Positions 56,158 through 64,000 are shown, numbered from the stretch's first letter. The stretch is DNA of 64,000 nucleotides from Deltaproteobacteria bacterium (GCA_017644045.1 JAEPMI010000013.1:248001-312000); one strand, 5' to 3'. A program made the numbers and translations. The notes: generated from the letters alone by a model not told the origin.

Positions 56158-57189
56158 TCAGGCGGGCGCGGGTTCGGCCTTCTTCTTCTTCCCGAAGGGC
56201 AGCTTCGAGCGGACCTTGCGCGCGAAGCCGAGCACCTCGTCGGGGAAGAAGAACGCCGGATAGATCGCCAGCACGCCGAGCGGGAAGATGCCGAGGCGCA
56301 TCGTGAAGATGAGGCCGACGTGGAAGGTGACGCCGAGCGTGAGCCACAGGTCGCGGAAGCGCATCCGGTTGAGGAAGCCGCCGATGCGGCCGGCCCGCTG
56401 CGGGAAGCGCCGATAGTAGAGCGCGAGAATGAAGATCGGCGGGGTGAGCTCGAAGAACATGGTGCCGAGCGTGCCGAGCTGGGTGAGCGGGTAGGTCCAC
56501 TCCCACCCCGCGAGGTCGAAGCGCGCGAAGTGCGGGTCGTGGAGGATCCGCCAGAGCGCCGACGAGCCCTGCCAGGGCCACCAGTCGCCGCGCTTGTGGA
56601 AGCCGGCGGAGAAGTAGATCCAGCAGATCTGCAGCACGCAGAAGTAGCGCGGCCAGGCGGGGATGAGATCGCCGGTGTGGAGCTTGCCGCGGCGGACGAA
56701 GCCCTCGACCGAGAGGGTCGAGCCGGAACGGGAGAAGACGAGGATCAGACAGATGGCGCGTAGCGCGATGTCGATGCCGCGGTCGCCGATCGGGAAGATC
56801 ATCGCCTCCTGCGCCGAGGCGAAGACGACCACCGCCGCGGCGATGCGGCTGAACACGCCGAGCGCGAGCGCCACGCACCCGCCGACCATGAGCCACCAGA
56901 GGATGTGTGCGGTCGCGGCTTCGGCGCCGAAGACCTCGAACATCAGCGGCATCGGCTGCTGGTCCGCCGCGAGCGCGAGCCCACCCTGGGTGTGTGGTCC
57001 CCACAGGTTCTCGATGAGCCCGAGCCGGCCGGCGATGAGCTGGTCGGTGAGCAGGACCACGGCAACGGCGATGCGGACCAGCGCGAGGCTCACGCCGTCC
57101 TCGCGAACGTCCATCAGCGAGACCCAGCGCCGCCAGGTCCGGCTCGGCAGCGTGCGCCAGCGCTCAAGGCGGCTCTGCCCCTTCTTCAT
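56158..57189 (-). CDS. HTTM-domain membrane protein
   Basis: About 343 residues, start ATG 57189 (the frame extends to 57249). It has some nine membrane segments. Family-type strings: VREDGVSLALVRIAVAVVLLTDQLIAG (first helix), WPRYFCVLQICWIYFSAGFHKRGDWWPWQGSSALWRILHDPHFAR (central HTTM region, with the F-SAGFHK and W-W-GSALW pattern) and LTLGVTFHVGLIFTMRLGIFPLGVLAIYPAFFF. HTTM is the membrane module related to vitamin K-dependent gamma-carboxylase; a bacterial role is not known. Its ATG overlaps the upstream gene's TGA (ATGA), so the two are coupled. The C-terminus is Lys-rich (FGKKKKAEP). Confidence 0.9.
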   Translation of the reverse strand: MKKGQSRLERWRTLPSRTWRRWVSLMDVREDGVSLALVRIAVAVVLLTDQLIAGRLGLIENLWGPHTQGGLALAADQQPMPLMFEVFGAEAATAHILWWLMVGGCVALALGVFSRIAAAVVVFASAQEAMIFPIGDRGIDIALRAICLILVFSRSGSTLSVEGFVRRGKLHTGDLIPAWPRYFCVLQICWIYFSAGFHKRGDWWPWQGSSALWRILHDPHFARFDLAGWEWTYPLTQLGTLGTMFFELTPPIFILALYYRRFPQRAGRIGGFLNRMRFRDLWLTLGVTFHVGLIFTMRLGIFPLGVLAIYPAFFFPDEVLGFARKVRSKLPFGKKKKAEPAPA

Positions 57190-57878
57190 CGCTGTAGCTC
57201 CTCGCGTCGCTGTGACGGATCCCGGTGGTCCCGATGCTCCCAGCGCCACTCCTCATGCTCGTTCGGCGGGCCATCGCCGGGGATGTGCACGTAGAAGCGC
57301 TTGTAGCGGACGCGCACGGCGACGAGGTCGGGGAGCTCCTCGAAGAGGATGTTGGTGGTGAAGCGGAGGAAGCGCGGGTGGTCCCCCCGCAGCTCCTCGG
57401 CGCCGGGGTTCCAGATGCCCCGGAGCCGCCGATACTCGAAGGTGGTCTGGAGCACGTCCGCTTCCGGGTCCATCGGGCGCCAGAGCAGCTGGTACTCGTC
57501 CTCGCCATCGAAGCGCCCTTCGATGTGGATCCACCAGGGGTGCGGGTCGGACGAGGCGAAGAGCGACCACCGCTGACGGATCTGGGTGTGGTGGAACGCG
57601 GGCATCACCGGCGCCACGAGCTGGCCGTGCCAGTCGGCGATCGCGCCGGACTTCTCGAGGGTCAGATCGCGGAGCTCGTCGTTGGTGATGTCGAAGCCGA
57701 CGGCGCGCAGGACGTTGCCCCATTGCTGGAGCGCGGTGCGACCGCTCGGGCGATCGATGTGCTTCGCCTCGATGCGCGGGACGGGGAGTCCCTGGCAGAA
57801 GTTGATCAGTAAGACCCCGAGCAGCAGGGCGCCACGGATGTGGGACCAGAGCGTGGGTCGACGGGGCACCGGCTCCAT
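57186..57878 (-). CDS. partner protein of the HTTM membrane protein
   Basis: A 230-residue product with an N-terminal membrane segment (GALLLGVLLINFCQGLPVP) and a soluble, probably periplasmic domain: LQQWGNVLRAVGFDITNDELRDLTLEKSGAIADWHGQLVAPVMPAFHH, then WSLFASSDPHPWWIHIEGRFDGEDEYQLLWRPMDPEADVLQTTFEYRR, and LVAVRVRYKRFYVHIPGDGPPNEHEEWRWEHRD. A small beta domain with HHTQ and WWIHIEG is obvious, but no known family can be named; such partners often follow HTTM genes. Ends with the ATGA overlap. Confidence 0.78.
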   Translation of the reverse strand: MEPVPRRPTLWSHIRGALLLGVLLINFCQGLPVPRIEAKHIDRPSGRTALQQWGNVLRAVGFDITNDELRDLTLEKSGAIADWHGQLVAPVMPAFHHTQIRQRWSLFASSDPHPWWIHIEGRFDGEDEYQLLWRPMDPEADVLQTTFEYRRLRGIWNPGAEELRGDHPRFLRFTTNILFEELPDLVAVRVRYKRFYVHIPGDGPPNEHEEWRWEHRDHRDPSQRREELQR

Positions 57879-57945
57879 CGGGGCGGGAGATTACTCGGGG
57901 CGCGCCCATCGACAAGCGAGCGCGATGTCCGTCGTGGCGAAGCTC

Positions 57946-59400
57946 TCAGTCCGGGTCGCCGGAGCGCAGCCGATCGGCCAGCGCCGGGCCACCGGCCGCC
58001 AGGACCTTCGCCGCCTGGCCCGCGAGGAGCTGGAGCCGCTCGATGAAGCGGTGGTCGTGCTCGGGCGTGTCGAGGTGGGCCAGCTCGTGGAGCACCACCC
58101 CGAGGGTGGCCGGCTCGAGCACGTCGTCGAAGCGCAGGCTGCCCTTCACGTTGAACGAGAGCACCCGGGTGGTCGCGTCGCAGGTGGCGTCGGCGAGCAG
58201 GCCTTCGTCCGATGGGTCGCGGGCGAAGAAGCGCACCCGGACGACCCGGCCGGCGACGCGGCGCGCGAGCCAGCGTACCGCCTGGGCGAAACGCTCCTGG
58301 ATCTCGTCGGGCGCGATCTCCTCGCCTTCGAGCTCGTGGGAGCGGCGACGAACGAAGTCATCGGCCGTCTCCACCACCCGCGAGAGCGCCAGGTAGGTCC
58401 CGTGGGAGAGCGATTCGCTCGGCACCACGTGGGCGCCGAGCTGTCGCGCGCGGTCGTCGGCGCGGCGGGTCCCGCCGAGCACGGCGCCCTTCGGGAAGGC
58501 CCGGCTGACGTAGGCGTCCAGCACCGACGCGGCGACCGGCACCTTCGCGATGACCTCGTGGACCCAGTCCGCGCGCAGGTCGCGCGTGTCGAGGTAGCGG
58601 TGGATCATCGACTCGAGCAGCAGCCCCTTGAGCCGGAGCGCGAAGCGATCGGGGACCGACTCCCGCCCGCTCGTGAGCGGGACGCGCTGCCCCACGTCGA
58701 CGTGCCAGGGCAGCTCCCACGACTGCACCGGCACGCCCATCTCGAGCAGGTGCGGGGTGTCGCCGCGGTGCGGGAGGTAGACGCTGACCTCGGTCACGCC
58801 ACGCATCGCGCGCTCCACGCCGCCTTCGATGCCGACCGTCTCGAGCTCGCAGCTGCCGAGCGCCAGGATGCACTGCGGGCGTTCGACCGACGCTCCGTCG
58901 ACGATCAGCTCGGTCCCGTTCGGGGGCACGCAGAGCCGGAGCGAGCGGCGCGCGTCGTCGAGCTCCGGCTCGGTGAACTCGCGCTCGAGGGTGATCCGAG
59001 TGCCCCGCGTGCGTTCGTTCGGCTCCTCGTGCCGACCCTTGTCGTCGAAGTGGACCGTGACCCCCACCGTTTCCACCCGAGCGCCGTTCATCGCGCCGAT
59101 CAGCTCCTTGAGCCCACGGCCGAAGCGCCCGCGCTTGGTGCGACCGGTCTTGTCGGTGAGGAAGACCGTGTAGACCAGCCGTCCGTCGGCGAATCCCTCG
59201 GCGGCGTCGTCCTCGATGACGATGCGGCTCTCCGCCAAGCTGATCGAGACCTTCGAGGCCTCGGCGTCGAAGGCGTTCTGGACCGCCTCGAGGAGCACCC
59301 GACCCACCGGCCGATGGCCGGCCTGGAGGCGCCAGCCCTCGTCGGAGATCTCGAACCAGCGCCTCGTCACCTCGAAAGTATGCCCCAGAGCATGGCTCAC
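57946..59400 (-). CDS. GHKL-type ATPase fused to HExxH peptidase-like domain
   Basis: About 484 residues (start GTG 59400 chosen; TTG 59427 and GTG 59370 are possible). The N-terminal 150 residues form a GHKL/HSP90-like ATPase: VLLEAVQNAFDAEASKV is the N-box, IEDDAAEGFADGRLV an atypical G1 region (the usual DxGxG is changed), and GRFGRGLKELIGAM the G2 loop. The middle resembles the transducer of MORC/MutL-type ATPases. The C-terminus has VVLHELAHLDTPEHDHRFIERL, HExxH-x8-H (H ligands about 437, 441, 450) with a downstream Glu, like SprT/WSS1 zinc peptidases. The pairing suggests ATP-gated proteolysis. No signal peptide. Confidence 0.82.
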   Translation of the reverse strand: MSHALGHTFEVTRRWFEISDEGWRLQAGHRPVGRVLLEAVQNAFDAEASKVSISLAESRIVIEDDAAEGFADGRLVYTVFLTDKTGRTKRGRFGRGLKELIGAMNGARVETVGVTVHFDDKGRHEEPNERTRGTRITLEREFTEPELDDARRSLRLCVPPNGTELIVDGASVERPQCILALGSCELETVGIEGGVERAMRGVTEVSVYLPHRGDTPHLLEMGVPVQSWELPWHVDVGQRVPLTSGRESVPDRFALRLKGLLLESMIHRYLDTRDLRADWVHEVIAKVPVAASVLDAYVSRAFPKGAVLGGTRRADDRARQLGAHVVPSESLSHGTYLALSRVVETADDFVRRRSHELEGEEIAPDEIQERFAQAVRWLARRVAGRVVRVRFFARDPSDEGLLADATCDATTRVLSFNVKGSLRFDDVLEPATLGVVLHELAHLDTPEHDHRFIERLQLLAGQAAKVLAAGGPALADRLRSGDPD

Positions 59401-59427
59401 CGCCTGCGAAGGGCACCCTGAGCGCAA

Positions 59428-59441
59428 GGAGTTGATACTCC
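59428..59441. promoter_or_regulatory. short palindrome between divergent genes
   Basis: GGAGT-TGAT-ACTCC, perfect 5-base arms, lies between the divergent GHKL-peptidase gene and the zinc-ribbon membrane protein gene. It could be a regulator half-site pair or a promoter element; a weak call. Confidence 0.3.
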
Positions 59442-59512
59442 GGGGGCCATCGGCGATGATGCGGCCCGGTGGGGACGATGTCCCCCGGCCGGAAAGGCTC
59501 GAGAGGAGAGGA

Positions 59513-60028
59513 ATGGCGTCGGATCAAATCGTCTGCTCGATCTGTGGAGCACAGAACGAGCCGAAGCAGAACCGCTGCACGTCGTGTGGCGCCAAGCTCG
59601 ACCCGCTCGACGGAAAGTCGCTCACCGCCGAAGAGCAGCACGCCCGGCGGCACCAGCAGGAGGGCTTCCACTGGAAGTGGGTGGCCGTCGCCGTCTCGAT
59701 CTACCTGGTCCTGCAGGGGATCGCGCTCGTGGCGCTGCCCTTCGCGATCGACGCCTACGAGCCGGAGGGCCTCGCGGCGCTGCTGATCTCGGCGGGCATC
59801 TGGTTCGTCGGTGGCGCGTTCGTCGGCTTCATCTCGCCGGGCCGGACCTTCCTCGAGCCCACCGTCGGTGCGCTCCTGGCGGTGGTTCCGACCCTGCTCT
59901 GGATCGACCACATCTCGATCGTCGACCAGCTCTCACTGATGGCCATGATCGTCGGCGGGATGCTCGGCGTGATGATCACCCTGATGGGCGGTTTCCTCGG
60001 CGAGAAGCTCCAGATGAAGAAGGAGTAG
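59513..60028 (+). CDS. zinc-ribbon membrane protein
   Basis: A 171-residue protein from ATG 59513 with GAGAGGAGAGGA just upstream. The N-terminal zinc ribbon is ICSICGAQNEPKQNRCTSCGAKL (CxxC-x10-CxxC). After a charged linker (LTAEEQHARRHQQEGFHWKW) come four to five membrane helices (VAVAVSIYLVLQGIALVALPFAI, ALLISAGIWFVGGAFVGFI, PTVGALLAVVPTLLWI, MAMIVGGMLGVMITLMGGFLG). This zinc-ribbon-plus-membrane plan occurs in several DUF families. Function unknown. Confidence 0.82.
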   Translation: MASDQIVCSICGAQNEPKQNRCTSCGAKLDPLDGKSLTAEEQHARRHQQEGFHWKWVAVAVSIYLVLQGIALVALPFAIDAYEPEGLAALLISAGIWFVGGAFVGFISPGRTFLEPTVGALLAVVPTLLWIDHISIVDQLSLMAMIVGGMLGVMITLMGGFLGEKLQMKKE

Positions 60029-60172
60029 CTCGCTTCGTCCGCGCGGGTCGAATCGCCTCGATCCTGCCGAAATCCGTAGCCTTTTGCCCCGACCAGCCCT
60101 CACGCCGCCTTGGCCGTGAGGAAGGTCGCGCGGCGAAGTTATGCCCGGGCCCCCTCGGCCGACCAATTGGGC

Positions 60173-60655
60173 ATGTACAAGACCTACATCGACATCCCCG
60201 AGGGAGACCGCGAGAAGCTCGTCGGCCTCCTCAACGCCCGACTCGCGGACCTGATCGATCTGCAGACCCAGATGAAGCAGGCCCACTGGAACGTGAAGGG
60301 CCCCAGCTTCATCGCCCTGCACGAGCTCTTCGACGACGTGACCGACGTGGTCCGTGAAGCGTCGGACAGCGTCGCCGAGCGCGCGACCGCGCTCGGCGGC
60401 ATCGCCCGCGGCACCGCTCGCATGGCGGCCGAGAAGTCGGTGCTCTCCGAGTACCCGGCCGATCTCTCCGACGGCATGGCCCACTGCAAGGCGGTGGCTC
60501 AGGCGCTTGGCACCGCGGGCGCCCACATCCGCAAGGCCATCGCCGAGAGCGCCGAGATCGGCGACGCGGCCACCGAGGACCTCTTCACCGAGATCGCCCG
60601 CGAGCTCGACGAGAAGCTCTGGTTCGTGGAGGCCCACCTCCAGGCGGAGCGCTGA
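60173..60655 (+). CDS. dps: Dps family DNA-binding ferritin
   Basis: A 160-residue protein (start ATG 60173; TTG 60110 would add 21 residues). It has the four-helix ferritin-like fold of Dps: DLQTQMKQAHWNVKGPSFIALHELFDDVTDVVREASDSVAERATALGG, with the inter-subunit iron site residues H (AHWN), D and E (DSVAERA). It oxidises and stores iron, and protects DNA from peroxide damage in starvation or stress. The N-terminus lacks the Lys-rich tail needed for direct DNA binding. A leucine-rich gap region of 80 bases upstream shows no promoter that I trust. Confidence 0.93.
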   Translation: MYKTYIDIPEGDREKLVGLLNARLADLIDLQTQMKQAHWNVKGPSFIALHELFDDVTDVVREASDSVAERATALGGIARGTARMAAEKSVLSEYPADLSDGMAHCKAVAQALGTAGAHIRKAIAESAEIGDAATEDLFTEIARELDEKLWFVEAHLQAER

Positions 60656-60696
60656 GCCCATCGCGAGGGGGGAGCGTTCGTGGTAGTTCATGAGGG

Positions 60697-61203
60697 ATGG
60701 CCACGCGCGCTCCACTCCTCGCTCTCGCCCTCGTTTCCATCCTCGGCTGTGAACAGCCGGTGGAGCCCGCGACCGCCGAGCTGACGGAGCCCGACGAGGT
60801 CGCCGCGCCGCCGGTGGCGGAGCCCGTCGTGGAGCCGCCGAGCGGCACCATCGAGGTGCCGGTACCGGAGGGCGCCGGCGAAGGGCTCGCCCAGGCCGGC
60901 CAAGCGCTGGGTGATGCTATTCGAGCCGGCGCAGCCGCGGAAGGCGACACCCCCTGCGAGCAGGCCTACGCCGCCGCGACCGCCATGATCCAGGCGCTCC
61001 AGGAGCGGACCGGCCAGGAGGGCGTGGGCACCATTCCGCCGCGTGACGCCTACGTCAGCGCCTGCAACGAGCTCCCTCCGGCAGCGCAGCAGTGCCAGGT
61101 GCTCGGGTACGCCCTCGAGCACGCCGACGAGTGCCAGCCCTGGCGTACGGATCCGCGGGTTCTCGCGCTTCGTGAGCGGCTCGCCCCCGACCCCAACCGG
61201 TGA
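60697..61203 (+). CDS. lipoprotein of unknown function
   Basis: A 168-residue product: MATRAPLLALALVSILGC lipobox, Pro/Glu/Val-rich linker (AELTEPDEVAAPPVAEPVVEPP), Gly/Ala-rich helical region, then a small helical domain with four Cys (TPCEQAYAAATAMIQALQER, VSACNELPPAAQQCQVLGYALEHADECQPW). Cys spacing suggests two disulfides. Not recognised. Confidence 0.78.
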   Translation: MATRAPLLALALVSILGCEQPVEPATAELTEPDEVAAPPVAEPVVEPPSGTIEVPVPEGAGEGLAQAGQALGDAIRAGAAAEGDTPCEQAYAAATAMIQALQERTGQEGVGTIPPRDAYVSACNELPPAAQQCQVLGYALEHADECQPWRTDPRVLALRERLAPDPNR

Positions 61204-61268
61204 TGCTTGTGCGGGCGATCCAAAGCCGATAGCGTCCGCTCTTCTCGCACACCGCAAAAGGGGGAGTT

Positions 61269-62441
61269 GTGGGTTTCATCTCCAAGATCATCGACATGAT
61301 TCTCGGCCTGCTCGGGCTGAAGAAGCCGGCACAGCAGCTCGGCTCCGGCGATTCCGGCGGCGGCATGACCGACCACGAGCGGCAGCGCGCGGCCGCGCAG
61401 CTGCAGGGCGCCGAAGAGCTCAGCGGCATGGAGCACGTCAAGGTCCACGGCACCGGCGCCGACGACAAGGTGATCGAGCGCCAGGATGGCGCGTCGCTCA
61501 TCGAAGACGCCGACGATGGCGAGGTCCAGTGGGTCAACACGACCAACCAGGGCGTCGGCCCCGACCAGTGGCAGGACGAGTGGGGCCCGCTCTCGGGTCC
61601 GAACGAGGAGAGCCTCGTGGACTTCTTCGCTCACGAGAAGATCTTCGACATGGAGCGCTCGGGCGACGCCCGCTCCGCCGGTGAGAAGATCAAGGAGTTC
61701 GGCTACCAGGACGTCGGCCACTTCTTCAAGGTCCGCGGCACGATCGTGAAGCACTTCGCGACCGCCCACGGCCCGACCCTCGACAACTACGTCTTCGACA
61801 GCCAGCAGGTGATGAGCGCCATGATGAAGGCCGCTCAGCGCATGCATCAGATGACGATGCAGCAGACGGCGGCCGCCAACCCGGAGCTCCTCGAGCCCAT
61901 CGAAGGCGTCTCGGTCGAGCTCTACGCGCAGATCTCCGCGAAGTCCGCGCAGGGCATGAGCGTCGAGGAGCTCCAGGCGGAGCTCGCGACCCACGGCCTC
62001 GACAAGCCGACCTGGGACCGCGCGTCCGAGGGTTGGATGGCCCGCATGTCGAACGACACCACCGCGACCATCGCGACCATCTACGGCAAGGCCTTCCAGG
62101 GCGCCGGCCAGGGTCAGTTCGGCGCGGCCGCCCAGGCCCACGCCGCGACCGGCTACGACGGCACCGCCGCCGGTGGCCCCGAGCCGATGCCGCTCGAGCG
62201 CTGCTGCGAGATCCAGGGCGCGATCCAGGCCTGGTCCGAGACCGGCCAGGACGTGAACGCCATGCTCCAGCAGACCTTCCAGATGAACGCCGCCGAGTTC
62301 GCCGGCGTGCACAGCTGGTGGCTCAGCCAGCTCACCGCCGACCTCGCCCGCATGCCCGAGTACGACCGGCTGATCGCCAAGTACATGGAGCAGTACAAGG
62401 GCGGCGCGGGCGGTCCGACCGACCAAGACATCGCGTTCTGA
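61269..62441 (+). CDS. unknown helical protein, first of a three-gene operon
   Basis: A 390-residue product with an amphipathic, possibly membrane-touching start (MGFISKIIDMILGLLGLKK) and a Gly/Ser linker. The body is helical and seems to be three diverged copies of a W-rich module of about 65 residues: 115-185 (FFAHEKIFDME...VGHFFKVRGTIVKHF), 225-280 (YAQISAKSAQG...WDRASEGWMARMSNDT) and 310-375 (CEIQGAIQAWSE...FAGVHSWWLSQLTAD). The second copy is the clearest, G-x-SVE-YAxI-AK...W...W-RM-NDTT. I do not recognise its family with certainty. Followed after 10 bases by the next gene. Confidence 0.75.
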   Translation: MGFISKIIDMILGLLGLKKPAQQLGSGDSGGGMTDHERQRAAAQLQGAEELSGMEHVKVHGTGADDKVIERQDGASLIEDADDGEVQWVNTTNQGVGPDQWQDEWGPLSGPNEESLVDFFAHEKIFDMERSGDARSAGEKIKEFGYQDVGHFFKVRGTIVKHFATAHGPTLDNYVFDSQQVMSAMMKAAQRMHQMTMQQTAAANPELLEPIEGVSVELYAQISAKSAQGMSVEELQAELATHGLDKPTWDRASEGWMARMSNDTTATIATIYGKAFQGAGQGQFGAAAQAHAATGYDGTAAGGPEPMPLERCCEIQGAIQAWSETGQDVNAMLQQTFQMNAAEFAGVHSWWLSQLTADLARMPEYDRLIAKYMEQYKGGAGGPTDQDIAF

Positions 62442-62451
62442 GGAACGGCTG

Positions 62452-62937
62452 ATGGATCCGGCGGATGCGCTGGCTCAGCAGCTCGACTCCCACCGCCGCC
62501 ACGTCCTCGACGCGGCGGCGGGCAAGGAGGCGAGCTCTTGGACCGAGGTCGCGGCGGCTTACGGCGTGCAGTCGCCGAGCCCGACACCCGAGGCGCTCGA
62601 AGCGGTCGGCAAGTCGATCGTCGAGGGCGCGACCGCCGCGCTGAAGGGCATCGAGAAGGACGCCGATCCGCGGCGGGTCGCCTTCCTCAAGGGGCGGCTC
62701 GAGAAGTTCGCGGCCGACCTGCCGGTGGCCCACAAACAGTCGAGCGGGAGCAAGCTGGGCCTCGGTGGCATCTTCGCGAACGCCACGGCGCACGCGGGGT
62801 GGACCGGCGGGCACGGCAAGATCAAGCGGGTGATCAAGTGCCGCAACTGCGGCGCACCCCAACAGGAAGCCCGGGTCTTCGTCTGCAGCTTCTGCGGCGG
62901 CCCGGTCTTCGCCACGGACGAGACGACGAGCGAATAG
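62452..62937 (+). CDS. zinc-ribbon protein, second gene of the unknown operon
   Basis: A 161-residue product (GAGGA 7 bases before the ATG). The helical N-terminal two thirds (LAQQLDSHRRHVLDAAAGKEASSWTEVAAAYG, PEALEAVGKSIVEGATAALKGIEKDADPRRVAFLKGRLEKF) precede a Gly-rich link and a C-terminal zinc ribbon (VIKCRNCGAPQQEARVFVCSFCGG, CxxC-x11-CxxC). No known domain beyond the ribbon. It starts 10 bases after the first gene's stop. Confidence 0.75.
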   Translation: MDPADALAQQLDSHRRHVLDAAAGKEASSWTEVAAAYGVQSPSPTPEALEAVGKSIVEGATAALKGIEKDADPRRVAFLKGRLEKFAADLPVAHKQSSGSKLGLGGIFANATAHAGWTGGHGKIKRVIKCRNCGAPQQEARVFVCSFCGGPVFATDETTSE

Positions 62938-62955
62938 CTCCGGGAGGGACGAGAC

Positions 62956-63774
62956 GTGAACGCAGAGCAGCAGGCGCTGGTGCAGCGCTGGGATGGCTTC
63001 TTGGCCAAGATCAAGGAGCGCCTCGACGAGATCATCGCCGAGGCGACCGCTGGGTGCGCGCAGATCGCGGCGCAGCACCCGCTGGACTCGCTCCCGCTGA
63101 ACAACGCGCTCACGGGTCTCGACCATCGCATCCGCCAGCTCCGCGAGCGCATCGAGGAGACCTGGGATGGGCAGGTCGAAGAGAAGTTTTCCGACGCGGG
63201 CGACGGCGGCTTCCTCGACGTCGGCCTCGACAAGAAGGAAGACTTCGAGACGGCCTTCGACCACCACTGGTCGAACGCGAAGGCGAAGATCCTCTGCGAT
63301 TACGCGGCCTCGCTCTACCCGCTCGCACAGGAGGCCTCGCAGCAGCAGCCCAAGTGCGACCAGTGCGGCGCTCCGCTGACGCCCTCCATCATCTACAAGT
63401 CCGAGATGATCGCCTGCCCGGCGTGCTCGGCGCAGAACCTCTACGAGCCGCCGTTGGCCATCGTCGCCTACCGCGGCACCGCGGCGCACTATCTCGCCGA
63501 CGCGGCGATGCTTCCGAAGCGTCAGGCCATCGACTGGTTCCGCATCGAGGTCGACCGCTGGCGACGGGCTCGGGAGTGGGCGCCGGAGCCGCTCGAGAGC
63601 CTCGAGAAGTGGCGGGCCATGGAGCTCGACGCCTGGACCACCTACGCCAACGAGAAGGCGCGGGTCCTGGGTGAGCCGGTCGACCAGGGCTACATCGACG
63701 GTCGGATGGCTCACTTCGACAAGTACGAGCTCCACATGAACCAGGTGTGGGTCAACGCTCACGGTAAGGGCTGA
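62956..63774 (+). CDS. zinc-ribbon protein, third gene of the unknown operon
   Basis: A 272-residue product from GTG 62956 (GGAGGG 7 bases ahead). The helical start (EQQALVQRWDGFLAKIKERLDEIIAEATAG) leads to a middle helical part (LTGLDHRIRQLRERIEETWDGQVEEKF), a CDQCGAPL and ACPACSAQN zinc-ribbon pair near 140-160, and a C-terminal helical domain with WFRIEVDRWRRAREWAPEPLESLEKW. Two of the operon's three proteins carry zinc ribbons and their helical parts look related, so they may form one complex. Gap of 18 bases from the second gene. Confidence 0.75.
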   Translation: MNAEQQALVQRWDGFLAKIKERLDEIIAEATAGCAQIAAQHPLDSLPLNNALTGLDHRIRQLRERIEETWDGQVEEKFSDAGDGGFLDVGLDKKEDFETAFDHHWSNAKAKILCDYAASLYPLAQEASQQQPKCDQCGAPLTPSIIYKSEMIACPACSAQNLYEPPLAIVAYRGTAAHYLADAAMLPKRQAIDWFRIEVDRWRRAREWAPEPLESLEKWRAMELDAWTTYANEKARVLGEPVDQGYIDGRMAHFDKYELHMNQVWVNAHGKG

Positions 63775-63847
63775 CGCTCGGGCTGAAAGCCGAAGCGCGG
63801 GTCCGGCGTTGGACCTTCGGCCGATCCGATCCTATCCTTCGCACACC

Positions 63848-64000
63848 GTGGGGAAGTACGTCTTTCGGTATGGCTTCGCAGCGCTCCTCGCGCTGACTTC
63901 ATTGGCTTTTTCCGACTCCGCCAGCGCTCAGCGGCGAGTCGTGGAGCTGAGCTACACCCCGACCGCCCGCGCGCAGATCGCGATCTGGGTCGAGACCGGC
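63848..64000 (+). CDS. secreted protein, N-terminal part only
   Basis: The frame from GTG 63848 to the window end is open for 51 codons. It reads MGKYVFRYGFAALLALTSLAFSDSASAQ as a signal peptide (cleavage after SASA), then RRVVELSYTPTARAQIAIWVETG. The beta-strand following the cleavage site has a VELSYTPTARAQIAIW pattern typical of a family of exported myxobacterial proteins of unknown role. The rest lies beyond the window. Confidence 0.65.
   Translation, partial: MGKYVFRYGFAALLALTSLAFSDSASAQRRVVELSYTPTARAQIAIWVETG

Overview
The window looks like a chromosomal segment of a high-GC myxobacterium-like organism (Myxococcota, most like the Sandaracinaceae/Polyangiales group; this placement is inferred from gene style, with no rRNA present). 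The signs are very high third-position GC, many lipoproteins with a signal peptide and lipobox Cys, MopE-type DDDCDG repeats, a MYXO-CTERM sorting tail on a thrombospondin-repeat protein, an AgmX/PglI-type TonB-like domain, and frequent GTG and TTG starts with 4-base start/stop overlaps. No tRNA, rRNA, CRISPR array or insertion sequence was recognised.

Region by region. 1-6.8 kb: end of a DUF2723-like membrane protein, a lipoprotein, clpB, and a minus-strand operon thiE - membrane protein - small secreted protein - MopE-type lipoprotein. 7.4-13.7 kb: a DUF2079 membrane protein, the agmatine-to-putrescine operon aguA-aguB, a probable short sigma54-driven transcript ending in a perfect terminator, a DUF2505/EVE gene pair and a PP2C phosphatase. 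13.7-28.4 kb: lipoproteins, an isopropylmalate/isocitrate dehydrogenase family enzyme, a Tudor-like lipoprotein, an FHA-GGDEF cyclase, a large NB-ARC/TPR regulator with a C-terminal winged helix, a CPLC thioredoxin-fold membrane protein, an EAL protein, a lytic transglycosylase and a glyoxalase. 28.4-42.7 kb: a secreted lipase-like lipoprotein, an outer-membrane barrel, a second alpha/beta hydrolase, the thrombospondin-repeat MYXO-CTERM protein, recF, rppH, uvrB and small membrane or lipoproteins.

42.9-56.1 kb is the accessory highlight. One 3983-residue lipoprotein joins MopE repeats, galactose-binding-like modules, PKD domains, an IgGFc-binding-type domain, cadherin-like modules, a full Rhs/YD shell and a short C-terminal tip with an HNH-like HH motif. 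Codon use changes at the tip, and the next gene (zinc-ribbon-like, same odd composition) is the expected place for an immunity gene. A broken nucleotidyltransferase gene follows.

56.1-64 kb: an HTTM membrane protein with its translationally coupled partner, an unusual protein joining a GHKL ATPase fold to a C-terminal HExxH peptidase-like motif, a zinc-ribbon membrane protein, dps, a lipoprotein, and a tight three-gene operon (61.3-63.8 kb) of unknown function whose second and third products carry zinc ribbons. The window ends in the signal peptide of another secreted protein.

How the genes work together: aguA/aguB form a putrescine pathway. The FHA-GGDEF and EAL proteins could make and break cyclic di-GMP. 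uvrB, recF, clpB and dps are stress and repair functions. Much of the rest is envelope or secreted material without a recognised biochemical role.
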